Shown here: piece after piece, positions 9,951-21,357 of the stretch
Layout: every line of letters starts with the position of its first letter
Position numbering within the stretch: the first letter of the stretch is position 1
From: Alopecurus myosuroides
Taxonomy: Eukaryota; Streptophyta; Magnoliopsida; Poales; Poaceae
Assembly: GCA_028641055.1 (NCBI GenBank)
Contig: CM054060.1
Coordinates: 208,778,445 to 208,842,444 of the forward strand
Reading direction: 5' to 3'
Length of the DNA stretch: 64,000 bases
The notes under the pieces: model-generated
What the model was told of the DNA's origin: nothing
The model's input: the letters and a program-made list of their open reading frames with translations, nothing else
Database searches by the model: none
Made by a program: the position numbers and the translations under genes

Positions 9951-12549
9951 TTTTAATTCCTCATCAAATTTTACATCTCACCATGTTTTGTTTTTGTGAA
10001 TTTGAACAATATTTGTATTTTTTATTTAGGGTGCTAGTTTAAGTGATTTTATTATTTTCACTCTATTTAATTTATTAAATGTCTACCATTTTATTTTAGG
10101 CATGAATATTCTATTCACACAACACATGTATGATTCCCAAGGGATGTGTTATAAGGGGATCATATTGAATACAATTCCTTGTAGATAGTAATTTGGTATC
10201 ACTAGTAGGTAATGTTTCTTTACAAAGTAATAAAAATCTTTTAATATGGAATTTTATTCCATGACACACCAAATGATTTTAATGGGTGAAGTGACTTGTT
10301 TTTCTTTTACAACTTTGTTATTGTCCTAACTTAAACTCGTAGCAATATTTGTTGACATTTACTAAGTGTGTGTGAAAGAAAGGGTTGTTTCTTTTAGTAC
10401 TTGATTAAATGGGAACTTGAGTGGCTTAGAAATCTTATTTGTTTGTTTTCCACTAGTTTCCAAATATGGATATTATCTCATGTTGTTTTAGATCATGTAA
10501 TCATTTACATGGTTATAAGTAGATGAATTTTTGTTATCATCTGTTAGTCTTACATATAAAAAGGATATGTAAAACAAGGTATTATCCTGTTACCATTGAC
10601 CTCCACATATCAAGACATGGAGATGGAATGGATGGTTATTATTTCATACTTGGGAGTTGTTTCCATTAAAGATATTATTATGAGTTCATCATCTCTGATG
10701 ATCTTGACAGAGGTTATTGGTTCTCTATTATATCCTAATGATTTACTGGATAAACTCTTATAATCCTTTACTGAGGCAGTGTTGCTTCCTGTGGTCTTCT
10801 GTTGCTTGATGTTCTTCTCTCTAGTTAACACTAGTCTTCAGTTATCACCTTCGTCATTTGCAAGAAAGATCATCTCATGGATTCCACCTTCAAGTATCTC
10901 ACCCTTGTGGTGAAAAAATCCAATTACTCCAAGCAAGGATTTTACTTAGTTGATTGTAAAAGAATGTGAGTTAATTTTGTAACATCCAGTTGCCATATGC
11001 ATACAAGAAGAATTTGTGAACAAGTGGGTCATACTTGCCTCCAAATTACTACTCATATACATTTGGATGAGATGTACTAGGTTATATGATCTTATGTTTA
11101 TTTATGTAAGACAACTCAAGTGTTTGAGTATACAAAAGTTATCTGTTAACAAGGTAATTAGTCTTTTTACCAAACTACTTCTATATAACACTAACATTGG
11201 AATATCACACTATTTCCAGAGAGTTATTAAGATCATATGAGGATATAAGAGTTTCCAAATACTCTTATAGCAGTTTAGAGTAGCACTTCTAGAACACTCT
11301 AAATAATCTTCTTGGATATCTCCCTGTGGTAGTTCCTTCTGTCTTGTGGGTTGCTTCTCTTGCAGAATGTCTTAGAGAAGATTGGGAAAAAAATACTATA
11401 GTCTAGCAACATAACAAGATCTAGATTAAGAGTTAGTTCATGCTTTTATTCTCTTTCCATAAGCTTCTCATTTTGTTTTCCATAGGATAGATACTTGTCT
11501 CATACATGATTGGTTTTACTTAACTTTCAATTCACTTCCTCTAATCGAGGTTATAGCTAGTTGTTATTCCTTAGTGGTATCCATAGATACTTTAATTATG
11601 GAATTATTGATTTTGAGTAGAGATGTGGAATACTTATGGAATGATGACTTAATAGTAATTTGATCAAATGGTTCATTGATGTGTTGAGCTTTCATATGAT
11701 CACTTGTTTGAGATGATTAAAACAATGAGCATGTGAAAGTGATTGAGCTTAAGGAATTTGATCATGGTTGTTAATTGGTTACTCAGGGTGCCATGTTGTG
11801 ATTTTATATTCTTGATTTGTATTTCTAATGCAGGCATAAAGGTTTGGAATATCATATGTAATGATCAAGGTTTAACAGTAGTTTAGGAAGGTTTATTTAT
11901 TCTTTAAGTTACTACATTTATGGTTGAGGAGATATGTACATATCCGATAAATATGTTAATACAATTATCAAGTCATTTCCCACTTGTGGGTTTTGAGTTA
12001 ACACTAGTTTGTATCTGTTGCGTTCTATTAAACCTTTGTTATTTGATTGTGAATGTGCACTTCACAATTATGAGTTAGTTTATAAAGGTGTGATGTGACA
12101 GGTTGATAACTTAGAGAGTTGTTGTTTTATAGGTGATGACATCTTTGTTGATGAGATGGTTAAGTTGTGTATTACTCATTGTTGAAAGTATGATCATCGA
12201 TTATGAGATTTGGATTCTGACCCCTCTTTGAGTTCTAGATACCTAGTGAATTATTCCAAGTCACTTATAGACTTGAGGATAGACTTGTTAAGAGTTAGTA
12301 TTGGTTAGAACCAATTATGGTTTGAGTAACCAGATGATTTGGTTTCTAGAGATACTATGTTATAAAGATCACTCCAAATGTACTCTTGACTAGATGAACT
12401 AGACCTATTTCATCATGTCAAGTGAAACATTGGTCACTTTGATTCGTTTAAACTTTCACACCAAAATTTCCCGTACTTTTACATGCATGCTTTGCAAATG
12501 CACATATTAAATTTAGATCCTTATACTTCCCAAACACTAGGATGTTACA

Positions 12550-12565
12550 GTATCTCCCCCTTAAC
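12550..12565 (-). other. Polypurine tract, element 2
   Basis: The minus strand reads GTTAAGGGGGAGATAC immediately before the 3' LTR start TGTAACATCC. This is the expected place and composition for the plus-strand priming site. Confidence 0.85.
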
Positions 12566-14342
12566 AAGAACTTCATCCCGAAGTTCAATCTCTCTCACGT
12601 AAAGATAGGTACAGAGAACTTCTGTAGACCGTTGAATCTTCACATCTGTTTCTTGTGTTGACCTTGGCATGTGTAGCCTCTTGTCTGTACTGTTCACCTT
12701 CCACTGTCTTGCGTAATGATCTAATATTTAGCCTGTTGCTATGACAACTCTGTTTTATTACTAGGCCTTCCTAATGGTCTTACGAAGAACATGTGATATT
12801 TCCACCATATAGTGGATACCAAGTTTCATTCTCCAATGAATAGGTATGGTTTCCTACTTCTCAGAACTTTCTGGATAACATTTGGTCTATCCTCCAGGTG
12901 ATGAATAACCAATAAACTTCTTCGGGTATACTGGATATTGTCTATGTTTAGGACTCCATTTGGTTCAATCTAATGGTCTCAAGAGGAATACTGCTCAAAG
13001 AAACTTGTACAACGTAGTGTACATTGACTTAGACTCAATTATTAGTAAAAATATCTTCGAGTTTCCTCGAGTTTTAACTATTTCCTGTAGGTGACTATAA
13101 CCTATTCCACTAGTTACTTCCTATGGTCCTTCTATATCTTTGGGTTTCAACTTCTACGGGACGATTCTACAAGTTAATTTCTTAAACTTCTACCTATTTC
13201 CTTCTCGGATATAACTACTTATGGGATTTTCTTCTCATCACTTGTGGTAGCTCACCATGTGTTGATGAGGTATCTCACCAACTCCAAACAAGATGTGAAT
13301 GTGGTCCATTCCCTTCAGTGGCTTCATTGTCTTCTGCCTTCTTGACTTCCTGGTCTTCGAGAACTTTTGTGATTGTTTCCAACTGCTGATAACTCAGACC
13401 GCTCTCATTCTGATCCTATACCCTCTAGACCATTAACATCAAGATAGAACTCAGTGTTTGCACATGCATTTGCACATCAAGTTCAATCTTCATGTACAGA
13501 TCTAGTCAATCAAAGATCCAAATAAAATCCAATAAATCCCAAATGCAGTTATCACTCATGCATCAAAAGCCCGTGAAATAATAACACTTCGAGTAAAACA
13601 TCTCAAGTACCAAGGCTCTTAAATGCTATACACTACAAGCAGGTATGTGGTAACTTGTAATCCTAATCTACATGACCACTCTTTTACTTGGTAATTACTC
13701 CAATTGCAACCAAGACAACATGATCCTATAGTAGTTGTTGTTTAACTTGGTTCCATATTGGACTAAGTACCATGTCAATTGGATCACTTCATATTGATTA
13801 TGATAAGCTTCTCATGACATCTGTCGATCCTTCATGTTGTTGATCACGTCGTAGGAGTAGTAATGTAGCTTCCATCGATGCTTATGCCTTCTCCTAATTC
13901 TATACTATATTATAATGATTCACCTCTAGACTTGATAACTAAGGATATGGTATATACCCACTAGTTACCATGGCTTAATGACTCTTCATGATTCTTATAC
14001 ATCCCTTCGTGATAACTCCTATACCATGTTCTACTCCATCCTATTCATTCATAGAATGGGGTAATCATCACTTTGACTTAATCATCTCTAACTATGTCAG
14101 GACTCTCCTTTTCACAATAACACTGATACATGATAGACTTATAACTATTCATACCTAGGTATAAAGAAATTAGATAAGTATATTTACTCAAGTTGAGTAA
14201 GAAATTCTATACAAGTATGATCATATCATTCTGAAGTGAATGGTAATCATAGTTGTAGGAAATGTGGTTTAGATAAGATGGCTTCCTATAGTAGTTACCA
14301 ACCTACAGATCTCCTAAAAGGTTTTAAACGTAAGGTCGCTTC

Positions 14343-14354
14343 GCTCTGATACCA
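14343..14354 (-). other. Primer-binding site (tRNA-iMet type), element 2
   Basis: The plus strand reads GCTCTGATACCA; two bases separate it from the LTR boundary at 14357. Identical to the primer site of element 1. Confidence 0.9.
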
Positions 14355-14356
14355 TC

Positions 14357-17300
14357 TGTGGTGACCCAGCACACCATTTCATGTGTAGTGCGCAAGTCAA
14401 TGACAAAACACTCACAGAAGGACTTATCCGTGAATATTACATCCCTCATAGTAGTACAATAGAAACATAGCAGGACCAGGCAAAACTATAGAATACAAAC
14501 TACATTACAAAATCTTGAGAATATCTCTGAAGAATCAAAGAAGATCTCATACAAATGAAACATCAGAAGAAACAAATGCGAGGCTCCAAGCTGGAGAAGA
14601 ACTCTAGCTCAGAACTAAACCTACTACGGCTGATGTCAGCCCTAAACTACGACTTTAAACAACTAAGTCCAAGTATGGTCTTCTCCTACACCATGATAGC
14701 TTCTCCTCCACGAGCGTTGTTGATGACGAAGCTTTACTGGCTAAGTAGAATAAGACTCCACCTAGCTTCATGAGTAACGATGGCTTCACAATGACGACTT
14801 CCATAGGCTTCAACTCTAAGCAGGGGGTCAAACGGTAACGAATGAGTAATGAGCGTTACTCAGCAAGCTCATGATATGTAGTGGGTAGTTTGCTACACTA
14901 ACTACAACTTTAGAATCGAAAGAGTCATAAGCTAATGCAAGGTTTTTGTATATCTTTCTTCAAGAGGTTTCTTTTAATTTCTGAAAACTATGCCTGCCAG
15001 ATCTTCAAAGTACTAGATCTTCATGGAGTTGCCTTTCCTGCGGCGTTCGCAGCTCCTTCCCGGAACAGGGGGTAACATGCCACATCCTTTTACACTCTGC
15101 AGAGGTGCGTTACTTTACCCATGGACGACCAAGACCATTTTGCACAACCAGGTGTACATTCCTGTCCACTCCCACTCAGGTGTGGGGCCCGGTTGTTGGT
15201 CCAAGCCAAACCGTTCTTCTCCGCACAACGCATGCCCACCCATTTCCGCCAGCAGGTTAAACGCCTGATTCCACCCCTCACGATGGAGATCTACGCGCCC
15301 CTGGCAGACACTCATAGACCCCAGAGTCCGTGGGACGTAAGGGCTCCCACCCATGTGCATGTAGTCCTGCAGATCCTACAGCGTACATCTCTGGCAGCCC
15401 GTTGACATGCGAACGAGAAAAGATCACAGCTGACTTACTCCCCCCATAGAAGACCCATGGTTAACGCGAATTTACGGCGCAAGAATCCTGACGGCAGTTG
15501 TGATTAATCCTAGGTAATACTTTCCCATGCAGATGGAACCTTCCTTTGAACTATTCATCTTACCATGGTCCCATCTGCCCACCAAACAGAACACTACCAC
15601 TCGGGTGGTCATTCAAGTAGTCATATTATTATAAAAATAGGATCATGCATTCTTTTGAGATTAGCTGGTAATACGATAGAGGTTTTTGCAATTAGTTTGT
15701 TATGAAGTACTGCAAAGGATATGAGCAAGTGATGAACTTGCCTGAGATTGAAATAACCATAATAATCAATGTCTTCGGGTTCGAGGGTCTTGTAGAGAAA
15801 GCCCGAGATCTGAAAGATAGCAAAGTAGTCCCAGTAAGGACTACAGAAAACACTGGCAAGATGATACATGCATAACAATGAGATGAATTGTGTAACACCC
15901 TGGAAAATACCATAGCTTACAACTGTAAGCCATGTTTGATACGATATCTTAATCACACAGGTTTTAGGTGAAATGTTTCATCACTTGTGGTGATGTGGTT
16001 ATTAGTTCTTTTAGACTTACATGTGTTTCACCTTTACTTAGCAAACAATTGTTATCATGTTTAGATAGAGGTGTTTATTACTTGGTTAGGCAATAAGACA
16101 ATGACACATGGAAACAACTATTGAGAAGATAACAGTCACATTTTTGTTTTATATTCAAAAAATGTAGAGCATATGACAAAGAGTTTAATTGAAAATGATG
16201 AACTAATACAGCTAACTCTATCATCACAATACTTTCTAATGACTTGTTATTATAGGTTTTAGTAGGTGTGAAAACATGAGGGTTTTATTAATAAGGAAAA
16301 TAATTATGGGGCAGCTATTTCTGGTTATAATGGAATATTATAGAATTTTATTATATGTTTAGAAATAAGTTTGTAAGTTATACAAATTGTTTTATATTTG
16401 AGTTGGAATGCTTTTATCTTTAATTTGGTATATCATTTAATGTTTTCTGAAAATATTTGAATATGTTATTATTTTATTAATTTTAAATGAATTATATGAC
16501 TAGGCAAAACATTGCATACATAAAAACATGGTCAAATGACCTTGTAAACATCATAGATGAGTTGCGTATGTCATTTGGAGAATTTTGGTATATAACTTGT
16601 ATATTTCTGATTTTATGAATTATTTATTATTTTTCTCAATTTTAAATGATTTAATTTAATTAAAGAAAATATTTAATTTTAAAATGTTTCAAACATGTTT
16701 AAAAAGTTGATAAACATATAGAGTTTATTTTTCTAAATATTTTGATATATTTTTCATATTTTTCTGATTAACAGAATAAAAGATATTTATTAAACAAATT
16801 TTAATTATTTTCTGATTTTAAAATGACAGGTGGGTCCACGTGGCAGTTTTTAATTTAATTAAAAGGGAAAAACAATTATGATGTCATGCTGACATCAGGC
16901 CTGCATCATCACTGGAGGGGATTTCTACTGTGATAATCAAATCGATGGATTCTTCAGGAATTGACATGATTCATTTGATCCTACAGCTAGAGGGGAACAA
17001 GGGGAACCAGATAGTGGCGGCGGAGTGGCCATTTGGTCAATGGATGGCCGGCGACGAGCATCGTGGCGGCGACAGATGACGGAACACAGCGGCGCAACGA
17101 ATTCATGGGTGAAAATTAAAATTGGAAGTACCCGGAGACTCCTCAGCTCACCCTTAGGCTCGTGGTAGAGTCGGAGTAGCAAGACTTTGCCGGAATCGAC
17201 CAGAATCATCCACGGCGTCCGGCGGCCGGAGATGAACGAGATGCTATGATTCATCCACTACCAAGCTTCCCAGCAAACGAGGCTCGGTGTGGAGATACAT

Positions 17301-19973
17301 GACGTCGAGGTGGAGCTCGGGGTGTACTCGGAGTAGCTCGGTGAGGTCCAGGTCGACGGCGATTTGCAAAAAATATATTTTAATTCCTCATCAAATTTTA
17401 CATCTCACCATGTTTTGTTTTGGTGAATTTGAACAATATTTGTATTTTTTATTTAGGGTGCTAGTTTAAGTGATTTTATTATTTTCACTCTATTTAATTT
17501 ATTAAATGTCTACCATTTTATTTTAGGCATGAATATTCTATTCACACAACACATGTATGATTCCCAAGGGATGTGTTATAAGGGGATCATATTGAATACA
17601 ATTCCTTGTAGATAGTAATTTGGTATCACTAGTAGGTAATGTTTCTTTACAAAGTAATGAAAATCTTTTAATATGGAATTTTATTCCATGACACACCAAA
17701 TGATTTTAATGGGTGAAGTGACTTGTTTTTATTTTACAACTTTGTTATTTTCCTAACTTAAACTCGTAGCAATATTGGTTGACATTTACTAAGTGTGTGT
17801 GAAAGAAAGGGTTGTTTCTTTTAGTACTTGATTAAATGGGAACTTGAGTGGCTTAGAAATCTTATTTGTTTGTTTTCCACTAGTTTCCAAATATGGATAT
17901 TATCTCATGTTGTTTTAGATCATGTAATCATTTACATGGTTATAAGTAGATGAATTTTTGTTATCATCTGTTAGTCTTACATATAAAAAGGATATGTAAA
18001 ACAAGGTATTATCCTGTTACCATTGACCTCCACATATCAAGACATGGAGATGGAATGGATGGTTATTATTTCATACTTGGGAGTTGTTTCCATTAAAGAT
18101 ATTATTATGAGTTCATCATCTCTGATGATCTTGACAGAGGTTATTGGTTCTCTATTATATCCTAATTATTTACTGGATAAACTCTTATAATCCTTTACTG
18201 AGGCAGTGTTGCTTCCTGTGGTCTTCTGTTGCTTGATGTTCTTCTCTCTAGTTAACACTAGTCTTCAGTTATCACCTTCGTCATTTGCAAGAAAGATCAT
18301 CTCATGGATTCCACCTTCAAGTATCTCACCCTTGTGGTGAAAAAATCCAATTACTCCAAGCAAGGATTTTACTTAGTTGATTGTAAAAGAATGTGAGTTA
18401 ATTTTGTAACATCCAGTTGCCATATGCATACAAGAAGAATTTGTGAACAAGTGGGTCATACTTGCCTCCAAATTACTACTCATATACATTTGGATGAGAT
18501 GTACTAGGTTATATGATCTTATGTTTATTTATGTAAGACAACTCAAGTGTTTGAGTATACAAAAGTTATCTGTTAACAAGGTAATTAGTCTTTTCACCAA
18601 ACTACTTCTATATAACACTAACATTGGAATATCACACTATTTCCAGAGAGTTATTAAGATCATATGAGGATATAAGAGTTTCCAAATACTCTTATAGCAG
18701 TTTAGAGTAGCACTTCTAGAACACTCTAAATAATCTTCTTGGATATCTCCCTGTGGTAGTTCCTTCTATCTTGTGGGTTGCTTCTCTTGCAGAATGTCTT
18801 AGAGAAGATTGGGAAAAAATACTATAGTCTAGCAACATAACAAGATCTAGATTAAGAGTTAGTTCATGCTTTTATTCTCTTTCCATAAGCTTCTCATTTT
18901 GTTTTCCATAGGATAGATACTTGTCTCATACATGATTGGTTTTACTTAACTTTCAATTCACTTCCTCTAATCAAGGTTATAGCTAGTTGTTATTCCTTAG
19001 TGGTATCCATAGATACTTTAATTATGGAATTATTGATTTTGAGTAGAGATGTGGAATACTTATGGAATGATGACTTAATAGTAATTTGATCAAATGGTTC
19101 ATTGATTTGTTGAGCTTTCATATGATCACTTGTTTGAGATGATTAAAACAATGAGCATGTGAAAGTGATTGAGCTTAAGGACTTTGATCATGGTTGTTAA
19201 TTGGTTACTCAGGGTGCCTTGTGATTTCATATTCTTGATTTGTATTTCTGATGCAGGGATAAAGGTTTGGAATATCATATGTAATGATCAAGGTTTAACA
19301 GTAGTTTAGGAAGGTTTATTTCTTCTTTAAGTTACTACTTTTATGGTTGATGAGATATGTACATATTCGATAAATATGTTAATACAATTATCAAGTCATT
19401 TCCCACTTGTGGGTTTTGAGTTAACACTAGTTCGTATCTGTTGTGTTCTATTAAACCTTTGTTATTTGATTGTGAATGTGCACTTCACAATTATGAGTTA
19501 GTTTATAAAGGTGTGATGTGACTTGTTGATAACTTAGAGATTTTTTGTTTTATAGGTGATGACATCTTTGTTGATGAGATGGTTAAGTTGTGTATTACTC
19601 ATTGGTGAAATTATGATCATCGATTATGAGATTTGGATTCTCACCCCTCTTTGAGTTCTAGATACCTAGTGAATTATTCCAAGTCACTTATAGACTTGAG
19701 GATAGACTTGTTAAGAGTTAGTATTGGTTAGAACCAATTATGGTTTGAGTAACCAGATGATTTGGTTTCTAGAGATACTATATTATAAAGATCATTTGAA
19801 ATGTACTCTTGACTAGATGAACTAGACCTATTTCATCATGTCAAGTGAAACATTGGTCACTTTGATTCGTTTAAACTTTCACGCCAAAATTTCCCGTACT
19901 TGTAGATGCATGCTTTGCAAATGCACATATTAAATTTAGATCCTTATAACTTCCAAAACACTAGGATGTTGCA
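14357..19973 (-). mobile_element. Element 2, 5' LTR
   Basis: Second LTR, 5,617 bp, from TGTGGTGACCC at 14357 to GGATGTTGCA at 19973 (one change from TTACA). Divergence from the left LTR is uneven: about 13 differences in the first 180 bp but only two in 640 bp around 18028-18667. It carries the same modules as the left LTR: hairpin IV 14843-14862, palindrome I 15095-15104, paired bZIP-type sites 16879-16897, GC-rich block 16905-17375. Confidence 0.88.
14843..14862 (-). other. Hairpin IV, element 2 right LTR (one arm mutated)
   Basis: TGAGTAAT-GAGC-GTTACTCA; same site as 7405-7424 with one C-to-T change at a CpG in the left arm. Confidence 0.55.
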
Positions 19974-21059
19974 ACCGGCGTCAGATTCGATCTCTCTAGT
20001 TGTTGCATGACTACTCATGGACCGAAACTCCCAAATCTGACAGAACGGGGGGATCTTGCCAAGAGGTGGGCCCTACCATTGTCTTGGTTGTTCCTTGGTA
20101 CTACCCCAACACAACCAAGAAATTAGTTCCACTTTGCTACCCCCCTCTGGCTCACGTAGAGGGTCCAGAACGACAGTTCCGTCCTTTTTTCCAGCGGGCC
20201 TAGGGTTTCTACGGAGAGGAGCTCCGGAGCGTCTGAATCCCACCCAAGCCTAGGGTATACCATACCATGTGTGTTAGAGTGTGGAATGCATGGGTCCTAG
20301 ATGCCGAATATTTCCTCACTCTTTGTGTTAGGGCTTCACCGGTGTGAGATTCTCTCTAGTTGTTGCATGACTACCCAGGGACCAAAATTCCCGGATCTGA
20401 CGGAACAGGGGGATCTTGCCAAGGGGTGGGCCCTACCATTGTATTGGTTGTTCCTTGGGCCTAACCCAACAGAACCAAGCAATTAGTTACACTTTTTCTA
20501 CCCCCTTCTGGCTCGCGTAGAGGGTCGAGAACGACAGTTCCGTCCTTTTTCCAGCGAGCCTAGGGTTTCTCCGGAGCGTCTGAATCCCACCAGAGCCTAG
20601 GTTATTCCATACCATGTGTGTTAGAGTGTGGCATTGGTCTTGGATGCCCAATATTCCCTCACTCTCTGTGTTATGGCTTCACAGGCGTCAGATTCTAGCT
20701 CGTGGGTTCCAAGACTACTCATAGCCCAAAACTTCTGGATCTGACGGAGAGCGGGGGGAATGTTGCCAATAAATGGGCCCTACCATTTTATTGGGTGTTT
20801 CTTGGTCCTAACCTAACACAACCAAGAAATCAGTTCCACTTTGCTACTCCCCTTCCGGCTCAAGTAGAGGGCACAAAACGATAGTTCTGTCCTTTTTTCT
20901 AGCAGGCCTAGGGTTTCTCCGGAGAGGGATTCCAGAGCGTCTGAATCCCACTCAAACCAAGGGATTGCCATACCATGTGTGTTAGACTGTCGCATGCGCC
21001 TTGGATGCCCAAGATTCCCTCACTCTTTGCGTTAGGGCTTCACTGACGTTAGATTCTCT
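19974..21059. repeat. Satellite array patch B (three monomers, ends at duplication junction)
   Basis: Anchor CCTAGGG at 20199, 20559 and 20906 (spacing 360 and 347). Subtypes A, A, B. The first monomer is the right half of the one split by element 2. The patch stops in mid-monomer at 21059, where sequence jumps to the interior of element 1; the corresponding point in copy 2 (40944) continues as normal satellite. Confidence 0.92.
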
Positions 21060-21357
21060 CTATTAGGTTAAGGGCTCAGAGAACGTGCACCCACGTAGGA
21101 TCCTAACACTTTGAAGGATTGAGTACGAGAGTAGACTCCAAAACAAATAAGATGGGAGGGGAAATAGAATATGGATAAGGAGAAAACAAGAAACCTATTG
21201 ACATGTTTTCCAAAATAGTTTAGCAGAAATAGTTTTTGACACTCTAGAAACAACGACCTTTAGCGAGGTTATCCTACAGGCTTTGCGGACCCGTTGCTTC
21301 GATAACCATTCGTATCGAAACAATCTCGGGAATCGGAACCTGGGCTCTGATACCATT
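21060..21357 (-). mobile_element. Element 1 interior fragment, duplicate copy
   Basis: Same as 1176-1473, with the primer-binding site at 21344-21355. Truncated on the left by the duplication junction, so this copy of element 1 has only one LTR. Confidence 0.85.

Larger units (their letters stand above)
6919..12549 (-). mobile_element. Element 2, 3' LTR
   Basis: Runs from TGTGGTGACCC at 6919 to GGATGTTACA ending at 12549, so TGTAACATCC...GGTCACCACA on the element strand. Layout on the plus strand: a mixed-composition segment (6919-8200) with hairpins I and IV, an AT-rich segment (8460-9410), a paired TGACGTCA-like site and a G-box, a GC-rich block (9480-9950), and about 2.6 kb of AT-rich sequence without genes. 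Sequence from about 9070 to 9470 is homologous, in reverse, to the solo LTR at 44060-44450. Confidence 0.88.
12550..14356 (-). mobile_element. Element 2, internal region (1,807 bp, non-coding)
   Basis: Between the LTRs. No frame over about 60 codons and no retrotransposon domain. The end next to the 3' LTR, read on the minus strand, gives GAACTTCGGGATGAAGTTC followed by the polypurine tract. This resembles the usual end of Ty3/gypsy pol in grasses, so the element probably kept the last few pol codons of an autonomous partner. The remainder looks like decayed or unrelated AT-rich sequence. Confidence 0.75.
6919..19973 (-). mobile_element. Element 2: LARD-like LTR retrotransposon, 5.6-kb LTRs, 13.1 kb
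   Basis: A complete minus-strand element: two LTRs of 5,631 and 5,617 bp around a 1,807-bp interior, a tRNA-iMet type primer site beside the right LTR, and a polypurine tract beside the left LTR. It interrupts a satellite monomer; the flanking 5-mers are AACAG (left) and ACCGG (right), a decayed target duplication judging by the intact monomer sequence ACCGG. No gag or pol frame is present, so it must use proteins in trans. LTRs make up 86% of its length. This fits the large retrotransposon derivative (LARD) type; no family name assigned. Confidence 0.88.
1176..21059. repeat. 19,884-bp tandem duplication, copy 1
   Basis: Every position tested from 1176 on recurs at +19,884 bases. The unit starts inside the interior of element 1, includes its 5' LTR, a satellite patch and all of element 2, and ends in mid-monomer of the next satellite patch. 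All open frames inside have identical translations in the two copies, and blocks compared by eye show no substitution. The junctions share 3 bp (CTA at 1176, 21060 and 40944), as expected from microhomology-mediated joining. An assembly error cannot be excluded. Confidence 0.93.
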
